A DNA stretch of 64,000 bases, from NCBI RefSeq assembly GCF_008014745.1, contig NZ_VPFD01000030.1, positions 1-64,000 of the forward strand. The letters are read 5' to 3'. Shown piece after piece: positions 56,502 to 64,000 of the stretch. This DNA is from Massilia arenae. Lineage in GTDB: Bacteria > Pseudomonadota > Gammaproteobacteria > Burkholderiales > Burkholderiaceae_D. Below the pieces are notes generated by a model, which made no database searches, had not been told where the DNA came from, and saw nothing but the letters and a program-made list of their open reading frames with translations. Each line of letters starts with the position of its first letter. The stretch's first letter is position 1. The translations under genes were made by a program, and so were the position numbers.

Positions 56502-58904
56502 ATGACGTACCGACCAGACGGCGGCCCGGCGATCGCGATCGCCTGGGAATGCCTCTCCAACTTCACGCGCGACGACGCGTTCACGGCGCGGCTCACACTG
56601 CGCAACGACGGCCGCGACGCGATCGCGTCAGGCTGGACCCTGTGCTTCAACACCTGCCGCAAGATCTTGCCCGAGACGGTCAGCGCGGGTTTTCGCGCCA
56701 CTCACCTGAACGGCGACCTGTTCAGCCTGGAGCTGCCCGACGGGGGCGAATGGCTGCCCGGTCAGGAATACGAGATCGTCTACGAATCCCTGCACTGGGC
56801 GATCAGCATTACCGATGCGCCATTGGGTTTCTATCTGCTGGATGCGGCGGGGAGGGCGTTCGACCTGGGCGATCCCGAGATCGCTCCCTTCGTGTTGCCG
56901 GAGCAGCGCCACCGCATGCGCGGCGACCTGCTGCCGACGGCCGATGCGGCCTGGCGTTATGCGCAGAACGACGCGCTGTCGCTATTGGACCAGGAGGCTG
57001 TTGGCCGCATCACGCCGCGTCCGCGCATGGCGCGCTTCGATGCGCGCAGCTGTATGCTCCGACGCTCGACGCCGATCGACAGCGGCGTGGACCTCGATAA
57101 CGAGGCGGCGTATCTGCGTTCGCTCCTGGCAACGCTGCCCGAGGGCGAAGGCGGCGCATCCATCGTACTCGAAACCGATCCGGGGATGGAAGCCGAAGCC
57201 TATCTGCTGGAGATCGCGCCCGACCTCGTCCTGGTCCGCGGCGCCGGCGCGCACGGCGTCTTCAACGGCCTGCAAAGCCTGGCCCAACTGCTGGGGCAGG
57301 ACGGCACGCTGCCATGCGGGAAGGTCGTGGATACGCCGCGCTTCGCCTACCGCGGCATGATGCTCGACGTGGCGCGCCATTTTTCCAGCGTCGACACGGT
57401 ATTGCGCCTGCTCGACTGCATGGCGGCCTATAAACTCAACCGCTTCCACTTCCACCTGACCGACGACGAAGGCTGGCGCCTGGCGATCGCGGCGCTGCCC
57501 GAGCTGACCGAGGTCGGCGCCCGGCGCGGCGTGCCCGCGCCGGGTGAGCAGCCCTGCCTGCCGCCATCGTTCGGCTCCGGCGCCGACACCCGTGCGCCCG
57601 GCGGCAGTGGCTTCTATACGGCCGACGAATTCGTGGCCATCCTGCGCCACGCGCAGCGCCTGCACATCGAGGTGATCCCCGAATTCAATATGCCGGGCCA
57701 CGCACGCGCGGCGGTCGAGGCGATGCGGGTGCGCCATGCGCGCTTGATGGCGGCGGGCGATGTCGCCGGCGCCGAAGAATACCTGCTCAGCGATCCGCAC
57801 GATTCCTCGGTCTACGAATCGGTGCAGCTGTGGCACGACAACGTGATGTGCATCGCGCTGCCCTCGGTCGACCGCTTCATCGACACCGTGGTCGCCGAGG
57901 TCGCGGCGCTGTACCGGCAAGCCGGCGCACCCTTGCACGTGCTGCACACGGGCGGCGACGAGGTCCCGGTCGGCGCCTGGCTCGGCTCACCGGCCTGCCA
58001 GGCGCGCATGCGCGCACACGGCTGGCTGGAGGCGCGCCAGTTGCGCGACGACTTCCAGGCGCGCTGCCGCGCGATCCTGGCGCGTCACGGCATCGCCTTC
58101 AGCGGCTGGGAAGAGACCGCGTTGACCTCGAACGGCGCAGGGCAGGGCGAAGACGTCTACGTCTGGAACAACGGCTGGGGTTCGGGGCAGGAAGACTGCG
58201 CCAACCGCCTGGCCAATGACGGCCACGAGGTGGTGCTGTCCAGCGCTGCAAGCCTGTACTTCGACTTCGCCTACGCCAAGCATCCTCAGGAACCGGGCTA
58301 TTACTGGGCCGGCTTCGTCGATACGCGTGAGCCCTTCGGCACGGTTCCCCTCGATGCGCCGCTGCTGCCTCAGCATGACGCGATGGGCCGCGCGCCCGCG
58401 CCGGAGCGGGTGGCGGCGCTGGCACCGCTCGACCCCGCGGGCCGCGGGCGCATCAAGGGCTTGCAAGGGCAGCTGTGGGGCGAGAATGCGCGTTCGCGCG
58501 AGCGGGTCGAGTACCTGGCGCTGCCGCGCCTGATCGGCCTGGCCGAACGGGCCTGGAGCGCGGATCCGGGCTGGAAGCATCCCGATGAACTGGCCGCCGA
58601 CTGGAACGAATTCGCCAACCGCCTCGGCCAGCGCGAGCTACCGCGCCTGGACCGTCAGCCGCAACCCTGGGCCTACCGCCTGCCGCCGCCCGGCGCGGTG
58701 GTCAAGGAGGGCCGGCTGCATGCGAATATCGCCCTGCCGGGCCTGGCCGTGCATTACACTCTGGATGGCAGCGCGCCCGGCGCGCACAGCCCGCGCTACA
58801 CGGCGCCGGTGCCGCTCGCCGGCAGCCGCAGCGTGAAGCTGGCCAGCGTCGACACCCGTGGCCGCGCCAGCCGCATCGTCACCCTGAACCTGGAATTGCC
58901 ATGA
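56502..58904 (+). CDS. GH20 beta-N-acetylhexosaminidase (chitobiase-like) without signal peptide
   Basis: An 800-residue glycosidase. An N-terminal CHB_HEX carbohydrate-binding domain (about 10-150) is followed by the GH20b domain, the GH20 barrel (about 270-680) and a C-terminal chitobiase domain (about 730-798, LHYTLDGS). The catalytic pair is Asp486-Glu487 in HTGGDEVP, the Glu being the acid/base and the Asp stabilising the substrate acetamido group. No signal peptide is visible, so the enzyme should act in the cytoplasm on imported GlcNAc oligosaccharides or muropeptides. The stop overlaps the permease start as ATGA. It lies 50 bp after the TonB receptor. Confidence 0.88.
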   Translation: MTYRPDGGPAIAIAWECLSNFTRDDAFTARLTLRNDGRDAIASGWTLCFNTCRKILPETVSAGFRATHLNGDLFSLELPDGGEWLPGQEYEIVYESLHWAISITDAPLGFYLLDAAGRAFDLGDPEIAPFVLPEQRHRMRGDLLPTADAAWRYAQNDALSLLDQEAVGRITPRPRMARFDARSCMLRRSTPIDSGVDLDNEAAYLRSLLATLPEGEGGASIVLETDPGMEAEAYLLEIAPDLVLVRGAGAHGVFNGLQSLAQLLGQDGTLPCGKVVDTPRFAYRGMMLDVARHFSSVDTVLRLLDCMAAYKLNRFHFHLTDDEGWRLAIAALPELTEVGARRGVPAPGEQPCLPPSFGSGADTRAPGGSGFYTADEFVAILRHAQRLHIEVIPEFNMPGHARAAVEAMRVRHARLMAAGDVAGAEEYLLSDPHDSSVYESVQLWHDNVMCIALPSVDRFIDTVVAEVAALYRQAGAPLHVLHTGGDEVPVGAWLGSPACQARMRAHGWLEARQLRDDFQARCRAILARHGIAFSGWEETALTSNGAGQGEDVYVWNNGWGSGQEDCANRLANDGHEVVLSSAASLYFDFAYAKHPQEPGYYWAGFVDTREPFGTVPLDAPLLPQHDAMGRAPAPERVAALAPLDPAGRGRIKGLQGQLWGENARSRERVEYLALPRLIGLAERAWSADPGWKHPDELAADWNEFANRLGQRELPRLDRQPQPWAYRLPPPGAVVKEGRLHANIALPGLAVHYTLDGSAPGAHSPRYTAPVPLAGSRSVKLASVDTRGRASRIVTLNLELP

Positions 58905-60193
58905 CCGCGATGAACGACGCTCCCGTCGCCAAGATCGAACGCCGCCATCCGCTGTCCTGGGTCCCGACCTTGTACCTGGCCCAGGGTTTGCCGTTCTACG
59001 CGGTGGCGCTGGTGGCCGGCCAGATGCTCAAGAGCATGGGCGTGCCGAACGACCAGATCGCCCGCTGGACCGGTTTATTGGGCCTGGCCTGGGCCTTCAA
59101 GGCCTTGTGGAGTCCGTTCATGGAACTCGCCCCCAGCCGGCGCCTGGCGGTGGTCGCCTGCCAGCTGATCGGCGGCGCCTGCCTGGCGCTGGTGGCCCTG
59201 GCGCTGCAGCTGCCCATGTGGTTTGCCCTGTGCATCGCACTGCTGGCGATCGTGTCGCTGGCCTCGAGCACCCACGACATCGTCGCCGACGGCATCTATA
59301 TCGCCAGCCTCGACGCGCGCGAGCAGGCCGCCTATGCCGGCTGGCAGGGCGCCTTCTTCAACGCTGCCAAGTTCATCTCGCTGGGCGGCCTGCTGATCCT
59401 GGCGGGAGCGCTGGAACAGCGCTTCGGCATCGAGGCTGCCTGGACCACGGTATTCCTGCTGCTGGGCGGGCTGATGGCGCTGCTCGGCCTGTATCACATA
59501 CGCGCGCTGCCGGCCACGCCAAAGATAGGCGGCGCGGCGCGCAGCCTGGGCGCCATCGGGCACACGTTGGTGGACGTGATCAAGACCTTCTTCGCCAAGC
59601 CCGGCATCTGGATGGCGATCCTGTTCATCATCCTGTTCCGCGCCGGTGAAGGGCAGATCCAGTCGATCGGCCCGCTGTTCCTGCGCGATGCGCGCGAGGT
59701 CGGCGGCCTGGGGCTCACCACCGCCGAAGTGGGCTGGGCCTACGGCACCGTCGGCACCGCCGCCTTTTTGGTGGGCAGTATCGCCGGCGGCTATTTCACG
59801 GCCTGGTTGAGCCTCAAGCGCGCGCTGCCGATCCTGATCCTGGCCATGAACCTGCCGAACGCCGCCTTCTGGTACCTGAGCCATGCCCAGCCCGAATCGA
59901 TGCCGCTGATCGTCGGCCTGCTGGGGATCGAGATGTTCGGCTACGGCTTCGGCTTCGTCGGCGTGATCCTGTTCATCATGCAGGTGGTGGCCAGCGGCCA
60001 CTACCAGGCCGCCCATTACGCGCTGGGCACCGGCTTCATGCAGCTGGGCTTTGTATTGTTCCGCACGATCAGCGGCGACATCCAGCAGGCGCTGGGCTAT
60101 CGCGACTTCTTCCTGTGGGTGCTGCTGGCCAGCGTGCCGGTGCTGGTGTTGAGCCGCTTCATGCGCATGGCCCCCGCCAGAACGGAGAAGTAA
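58901..60193 (+). CDS. AmpG-like permease for amino-sugar oligosaccharides
   Basis: A 430-residue, twelve-to-fourteen-helix MFS-type protein. Segments WVPTLYLAQGLPFYAVALVAGQMLKSMGVPNDQIARWTGLLGLAWAFKALWSPFMELA, TAWLSLKRALPILILAMN and STHDIVADGIYIASLDAREQAAYAGWQG match the AmpG/PAT permease family, which imports anhydro-muropeptides. Here its place after a cytoplasmic hexosaminidase suggests uptake of GlcNAc-containing oligosaccharides from the periplasm. It is translationally coupled to the hexosaminidase by ATGA; a second ATG at 58910 is possible. This is the last gene of the uptake operon. Confidence 0.85.
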   Translation: MTAMNDAPVAKIERRHPLSWVPTLYLAQGLPFYAVALVAGQMLKSMGVPNDQIARWTGLLGLAWAFKALWSPFMELAPSRRLAVVACQLIGGACLALVALALQLPMWFALCIALLAIVSLASSTHDIVADGIYIASLDAREQAAYAGWQGAFFNAAKFISLGGLLILAGALEQRFGIEAAWTTVFLLLGGLMALLGLYHIRALPATPKIGGAARSLGAIGHTLVDVIKTFFAKPGIWMAILFIILFRAGEGQIQSIGPLFLRDAREVGGLGLTTAEVGWAYGTVGTAAFLVGSIAGGYFTAWLSLKRALPILILAMNLPNAAFWYLSHAQPESMPLIVGLLGIEMFGYGFGFVGVILFIMQVVASGHYQAAHYALGTGFMQLGFVLFRTISGDIQQALGYRDFFLWVLLASVPVLVLSRFMRMAPARTEK

Positions 60194-60387
60194 AGGGCAG
60201 TGCGTCTCGAGATTTTCTCGTCATCAGGAATCGTATTTGTCGACAAACCTTACACATTGTTAGAGGCGCGTCAAAAATCAGGTTGTAAGTGATTGTTTTT
60301 GCTGGACTTTCTATGATGGCAATGGTAATTGCTAATTGGAAACTCGCTTGTATAACGATAACCATCCACTTCCAACGGAATCTCCTG

Positions 60388-60933
60388 ATGAACAACACCA
60401 TCCGCGCCGCGATTGTTTCCGGCTTCCTTCTTGTCGGCGCTGCGCTCCCTGCGCATGCGGCAATCATCAAGTTCAATCTTGACGGCGTTACCTTTACCGA
60501 CAATACCGTCGCCACCGGGTTTGTCAATTTCGACACGAAGGCACATCGTTTCCTCGACTATGCCATCTCGACCCAACAAGGCGTCCTTTCTGCCTTCGAT
60601 TACAACGGGACCAATAGTCAACTGTATGATTACAGCATCTATGGACCCAGTCATTTCATGGTGATGACGAATGACAACCGACGCTATTTCATTATCGCGT
60701 TGCTGACCTCATTGAATGCAACGGATGCCTCGTTCGCTCTCCATAAATTGTCGACCTATGAGTGCAACAACTGCGGCACGGTTCGGCGTGTGACGTCGGG
60801 ATCGCTGACCAATGCAGCTGCCGAAGTGCCTGAACCGGCGACGGCCGCATTACTCCTGCCGGCGCTTGGCGCCCTGGCCTGGATGTCGCGCCGGCGCACC
60901 AAGCCGGCAAACCGGGCTGCTAGCGTTTCTTGA
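60388..60933 (+). CDS. PEP-CTERM secreted/anchored protein
   Basis: A 181-residue protein with a signal peptide (MNNTIRAAIVSGFLLVGAALPAHA) and a C-terminal PEP-CTERM sorting signal: VPEPATAALLLPALGALAWMSRRR, i.e. PEP motif, hydrophobic helix, basic tail. Exosortase would cleave it and attach or release it at the outer membrane, together with exopolysaccharide production. The mature part is rich in Asn, Thr and Asp (TGFVNFDTKAHRFLDY) and has one Cys pair (ECNNC). The ORF is less GC-rich than its neighbours. The ATG at 60388 is chosen after a weak acggaat site. Its 3' end overlaps the AraC gene by 14 bp. Confidence 0.8.
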   Translation: MNNTIRAAIVSGFLLVGAALPAHAAIIKFNLDGVTFTDNTVATGFVNFDTKAHRFLDYAISTQQGVLSAFDYNGTNSQLYDYSIYGPSHFMVMTNDNRRYFIIALLTSLNATDASFALHKLSTYECNNCGTVRRVTSGSLTNAAAEVPEPATAALLLPALGALAWMSRRRTKPANRAASVS

Positions 60934-61894
60934 CCGGCAGGGCGAGCCAGCCCTGCCAGCCATCGTCGCCCGCCGCGCCGCGCTGCACGCGCTGGATGTG
61001 CGGGCGCGTGGCGTCCAGGCGCCACACGGTCTGTTGCTCGAGCCAGTCTTCGTACATCGCGCGAAAGCGCGGCCATTCCCCTGCAAACTCCAGGCACGCG
61101 ACCATCCCGCCGGGCAGCACGCGCAGGCCGAGCGCGGGATCGTCGAGCGTGTCGTCGGCGATGCCGAAGTCGTAGCAGTATTCACGCTCGCCGGTAAAGC
61201 CCGGGTCTTCATCGAACACACCGTACCAGGACGTGCCGCGCGCCACGCCGCCGGCCCGTTCGTGCTCGCAAATGAAGGCATTGCAGGCCAGCGACAGCGC
61301 CGCGCCTGACTGGCCGAAGAAGCGCTGGTAGCGCAGCCGCAGCGCCGGCAACTGGCGCACCGTGACGCGCGCGGCGATGCTGCCCGGTTCGGGCGGGCAG
61401 TAGGGCGCCTGCAGGGCGGCCAGGTTGCTCGGTTCGGCCACAAAGAAACTGACGTCGCTCTCGCGCCCGACCTGGGCGTCCATATAGGCGCGCCAGCCGC
61501 CGTCGCGCCATTCCTTGGCCGACATCGCGAACTGCTGGCGGAAGGCCTTGGAGAAGGCCGCATTGGATGGAAAGCCGCAATCCTGGGCGATGCGCCCGAC
61601 CGGCACGTCCGGCTCATGGCGCAACAGGTGGGCGGCGCGGCGCAGCCGGCGCTTGCGCTGGTATTCGACCGCCGAGAAGCCGGTGAGTTCGCGGAAGATG
61701 CGGTCGAAGTGGTAGCTCGAATAGCTGGCCGAGGCGGCCAGGCTGCCCAGGGCCAGCGGGTCGCCGACCGAGTCGAGCATCAGGTCCATCACCTCATACA
61801 GGCGCGAATCGCGCGCCGTCGCCCGCCCGACGGGCCGCGAGTCGATGCGCGTGCGTGGCATGGAAGAGACGCTGGGAGGGGCGGGAGCGGACAT
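60920..61894 (-). CDS. AraC-family regulator with C-terminal GyrI-like effector domain
   Basis: A 324-residue protein. Its N-terminal AraC HTH (about 30-130) includes PLALGSLAASASYSSYHFDRIFRELTGFSAVEYQRKRRL and RIAQDCGFPSNAAFSKAFRQQFAMSAKEW. The C-terminal domain (about 170-318) is GyrI-like/AraC_E_bind (VTVRQLPALRLRYQRFFG, ALGLRVLPGGMVACLEFAGEW), as in Rob/SoxS-like relatives that bind small drugs. This order (HTH first, effector domain second) is that of the Rob-type group. The ATG at 61894 is used; ATG at 61861 is an alternative. It is divergent from the BCCT transporter gene. Confidence 0.85.
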   Translation of the reverse strand: MSAPAPPSVSSMPRTRIDSRPVGRATARDSRLYEVMDLMLDSVGDPLALGSLAASASYSSYHFDRIFRELTGFSAVEYQRKRRLRRAAHLLRHEPDVPVGRIAQDCGFPSNAAFSKAFRQQFAMSAKEWRDGGWRAYMDAQVGRESDVSFFVAEPSNLAALQAPYCPPEPGSIAARVTVRQLPALRLRYQRFFGQSGAALSLACNAFICEHERAGGVARGTSWYGVFDEDPGFTGEREYCYDFGIADDTLDDPALGLRVLPGGMVACLEFAGEWPRFRAMYEDWLEQQTVWRLDATRPHIQRVQRGAAGDDGWQGWLALPVKKR

Positions 61895-62139
61895 CGCATA
61901 ATGTCATTACAAAACTGAATCAATTATGCGGCCAAATGCCTGGACATGGCGAACTGTGTGTATCCACGACAACAGTATGAGCTTGCGCAACTGTACATGC
62001 ATTTTCGTGCAAAAAGTATAAGATCGATCATCACGCAAGAAATCCTGCTGCGCTGCAATAAGTGAATAAATCACTTACAATGATGAACTATTTCATAACA
62101 TAAGAACGCCGACGCGCGTTACTGTCTTCGGGAGAACAC

Positions 62140-63657
62140 ATGCAGACAGCACTCTCGGCGGGTTTCATCCTTGCCATCGTTGTATGGGGCGTGGTCTCGC
62201 CCGCCACCATGGGGTCGGTGTTCGACACGGCCCTCGCTTCGATCACCCGCAACTTCGGCTGGCTCTATCTGTGGATGGTGCTGGGCATGGTCGTGTTCGC
62301 CGTGTTCCTGGCCTTCAGCCGCTACGGCAACCTCAAGCTCGGCGACGACGACGACGAACCGGAGTTCTCGATCGGCAGCTGGTTCTCGATGCTGTTCGCG
62401 GCCGGCATGGGCATCGGCCTGGTGTTCTTCGGCGTGGCCGAGCCGATCTCGCACTACATCGATGCGCCGCCCGGCACCGCGTCGGGCACGCCCGAAGCGG
62501 CCGGCGTGGCGATGCGCTTCACCTTCTTCCATTGGGGCATACACCCTTGGGCCGTGTACAGCGCGGTGGCGCTGGCCATCGCCTTCTTCCAGTACCGCCG
62601 CGGCGGCAGCGCCCTTGTCAGCAGCAGCATCAGCGCGCTGCCGTGGAAGGGTTTCGCGCGCATGTCAGGCCTGTTCAACGGCCTGGCGGTGGTGGCCACC
62701 GCCTTCGGCGTGGCCGGCTCGCTCGGCGTCGGGGCCCTGCAGATCAACAGTGGCCTGGACAAGGTATTCGGGCTGGCGGTGAGCGATGCGGCCCAGATCG
62801 GCATCATCCTGGTCGCGACCGCCATGTTCCTGGCCTCGGCGATCAGCGGCGTGGGACGCGGCGTCAAGCTGCTGTCGAACGTGAACATGATCATGGCGGG
62901 CCTCTTGGCGCTGGTGGTGTTCCTGGTCGGCCCCACGGTCGCCATCATCGACACCCTGACCAGCACCCTGGGCAGCTACGCGACCGAATTCGTGCGCATG
63001 AGCCTGCGCGCCACCCCGTTCCGCGACAGCACCTGGGTCGGCAGCTGGACCATCTTCTACTGGGCCTGGTGGATATCCTGGTCGCCATTCGTCGGCCTGT
63101 TCATCGCGCGCGTCTCGCGCGGCCGCACGATCCGCGAATTCATCGTCGGCACCATGCTGGCGCCGTCGCTGGCCGCCTTCATCTGGTTCTCGATCTTCGG
63201 CGGCACCGCGCTGCACATGGAGATCTGGCAGCACATCCCGATCTCGGACGCCGTGCGCGCCGACACCTCGACCGCGCTGTTCGCGCTGTTCGACGCGCTG
63301 CCGTTCGGCACCATCATGTCGGCCGTGGCCACGGTGCTGGTGCTGATCTTCTTCGTCACCTCGGGCGACTCGGCGGTGCTGGTGCTGGGCATGATGAGCA
63401 GCGGCGGCAATCCGAACCCGTCGAACAAGTCCAAGCTGATGTGGGGCGCCCTGGTGGCCGGCATCGCGATCAGCCTGTTGCTGGCCGGCGGCCTGAAGGC
63501 GGTGCAGACGGCGACCATCGTGTTCGCCCTGCCGTTCACGGTGGTGATCGTGCTGATGATGGTCTCGCTCCACCGCGCCGTGTGCGAGGATTGGACGGCG
63601 CACGAGAAGCGCGAGCGCGAACTGCGCCGCCGCATGCGCCAGATGGTCGAGAAATAA
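62140..63657 (+). CDS. BCCT-family betaine/choline/carnitine transporter
   Basis: A 505-residue, twelve-helix secondary transporter. The signature WGIHPWAVYSAVALAIAF, the Trp-rich helix FYWAWWISWSPFVGLFIARVSRGRTIREF and the glycine-rich helix AAGMGIGLVFFGVAEPI define BCCT. The GMGIG motif in TM3 is present. The C-terminal tail is short and basic (HEKRERELRRRMRQMVEK). These proteins import compatible solutes or quaternary amines with Na+ or H+. The ribosome-binding site is cgggagaacac. It is divergent from the AraC/GyrI-like regulator, which may regulate it. Confidence 0.9.
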   Translation: MQTALSAGFILAIVVWGVVSPATMGSVFDTALASITRNFGWLYLWMVLGMVVFAVFLAFSRYGNLKLGDDDDEPEFSIGSWFSMLFAAGMGIGLVFFGVAEPISHYIDAPPGTASGTPEAAGVAMRFTFFHWGIHPWAVYSAVALAIAFFQYRRGGSALVSSSISALPWKGFARMSGLFNGLAVVATAFGVAGSLGVGALQINSGLDKVFGLAVSDAAQIGIILVATAMFLASAISGVGRGVKLLSNVNMIMAGLLALVVFLVGPTVAIIDTLTSTLGSYATEFVRMSLRATPFRDSTWVGSWTIFYWAWWISWSPFVGLFIARVSRGRTIREFIVGTMLAPSLAAFIWFSIFGGTALHMEIWQHIPISDAVRADTSTALFALFDALPFGTIMSAVATVLVLIFFVTSGDSAVLVLGMMSSGGNPNPSNKSKLMWGALVAGIAISLLLAGGLKAVQTATIVFALPFTVVIVLMMVSLHRAVCEDWTAHEKRERELRRRMRQMVEK

Positions 63658-63663
63658 GGAAGA

Positions 63664-63693
63664 GAAGGAAAGCGCGCCCCGGACGGGGCGCGC
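63664..63693 (-). terminator. Hairpin terminator between BCCT and DUF819 genes
   Basis: Stem gcgcgcccc (63672-63680) and ggggcgcgc (63685-63693). On the minus strand it is followed by a T/C-rich run, so it fits the DUF819 gene; it is probably also used by the BCCT transcript. Confidence 0.6.
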
Positions 63694-63700
63694 GAAAGTC

Positions 63701-64000
63701 TTACGTGGCCAGCGCGCGCAGCAGCAGGCCGGTAATGTAGGCGCAGTAGGTGCCCAGCGCATAACCGATCACCGCCAGCAGCACCCCGACCGGGGCCAGC
63801 GCCGGATGGAAGGCGCTGGCGACCACCGGCGCCGAGGCGGCGCCGCCGATATTGGCCTGCGAGCCGACCGCCATGAAGAACAGCGGCGCCCGGATCAACT
63901 TGGCCACCAGCAGCATCAGGCCGCCGTGCACCGCCATCCAGATCAGGCCCAGCAGGAACAGCCACGGGCGGTCGAGCAGGGCGTTCAGGTCCATGTGCAT
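63701..64000 (-). CDS. DUF819 family membrane protein, C-terminal part (cut by window end)
   Basis: The last 99 residues of a larger protein. NIGGAASAPVVASAFHPALAPVGVLLAVIGYALGTYCAYITGLLLRALAT is the strongly conserved C-terminus of DUF819 (YjcL-like) transporters, which have about 10 helices and around 400 residues. An in-frame ATG at the window edge is probably internal, because the family is much longer. The function of the family is not established. The rest of the gene lies beyond base 64000. Confidence 0.8.
   Translation of the reverse strand: MHMDLNALLDRPWLFLLGLIWMAVHGGLMLLVAKLIRAPLFFMAVGSQANIGGAASAPVVASAFHPALAPVGVLLAVIGYALGTYCAYITGLLLRALAT

Noticed and set aside
60317..60334. Sigma54-like -24/-12 promoter (tggcaatggtaattgcta) before the PEP-CTERM gene
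   Set aside because: PEP-CTERM genes are sometimes sigma54-dependent, but the GG-to-GC spacing is 11 instead of 10 bases, which normally abolishes recognition. Also the CAC part is not conserved.
1..64000. CRISPR arrays, rRNA and tRNA genes, prophage or integrase modules
   Set aside because: None seen: no evenly spaced direct repeats, no cloverleaf-like sequences, and no phage structural genes. The only mobile element part is the IS3 end at the left edge.

Overview
The window is 64 kb of high-GC, gene-dense chromosome from a Gram-negative bacterium. The best guess is a betaproteobacterium of the order Burkholderiales, probably Oxalobacteraceae (Massilia/Telluria-like). Support for this comes from a TamA/TamB outer-membrane module, a TonB-dependent receptor of the carbohydrate type, a PEP-CTERM protein, several Tat substrates and several cyclic-di-GMP proteins. 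This placement is inferred from gene content; no rRNA or tRNA gene is present. About 50 genes are called. No intergenic gap exceeds about 250 bp. No CRISPR array, prophage or replication origin was seen.

Layout. 1-220: right end of an IS3-family element that appears to sit inside a REP-like palindrome. 222-5365: small membrane protein, small His/Pro-rich ORF, YjjG-type nucleotidase, a divergent MFS pump/TetR pair with two visible operators, and a Cache-type diguanylate cyclase. 5563-16780: an aldehyde-metabolism block made of two complete PaoABC-type periplasmic molybdenum aldehyde oxidoreductase operons. Between them lie an AraC regulator, a YahK-type zinc alcohol dehydrogenase and an MFS exporter. 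A second REP-like pair and a LysR gene follow. 17879-27458: small proteins, a DUF3298-like secreted protein, tamB-tamA in one operon, queC and a membrane protein. 27679-33849: small Pro-rich ORF, acidic hypothetical protein, GAF-GAF histidine kinase, a lower-GC two-gene cassette (putative papain-like hydrolase plus tiny membrane protein), an HD-GYP response regulator and a Nei/Fpg glycosylase.

34012-43161: DUF3016 protein, an ECF sigma/anti-sigma/secreted-protein operon, thioesterase, a lipoprotein PQQ-type sugar dehydrogenase, an AHSA1-like protein, a YciE-like ferritin-fold protein, a YcbK-type peptidase operon, and a second PQQ-type sugar dehydrogenase. 43318-53567: M16 protease, YecD-like hydrolase lacking the catalytic Cys, a HipB-like regulator with palindromic operators and no intact partner toxin, luciferase-like monooxygenase, class-C beta-lactamase-like lipoprotein, a (Thr-Thr-Gly)n secreted repeat protein, a FAD-Rieske fusion oxidoreductase and a tandem HD-GYP protein. 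53812-60193: an amino-sugar uptake locus (TonB receptor, GH20 hexosaminidase without signal peptide, AmpG-like permease). 60388-64000: PEP-CTERM protein, AraC/GyrI-like regulator, BCCT transporter, and the C-terminal part of a DUF819 membrane protein cut by the window edge.

The main functional themes are aldehyde detoxification in the periplasm, second-messenger signalling (one GGDEF and two HD-GYP proteins), envelope biogenesis, and chitin or peptidoglycan amino-sugar scavenging. The strongest candidate for an undescribed system is the compositionally distinct two-gene cassette at 30737-31395. The orphan HipB-like unit at 46761-47284 is second.
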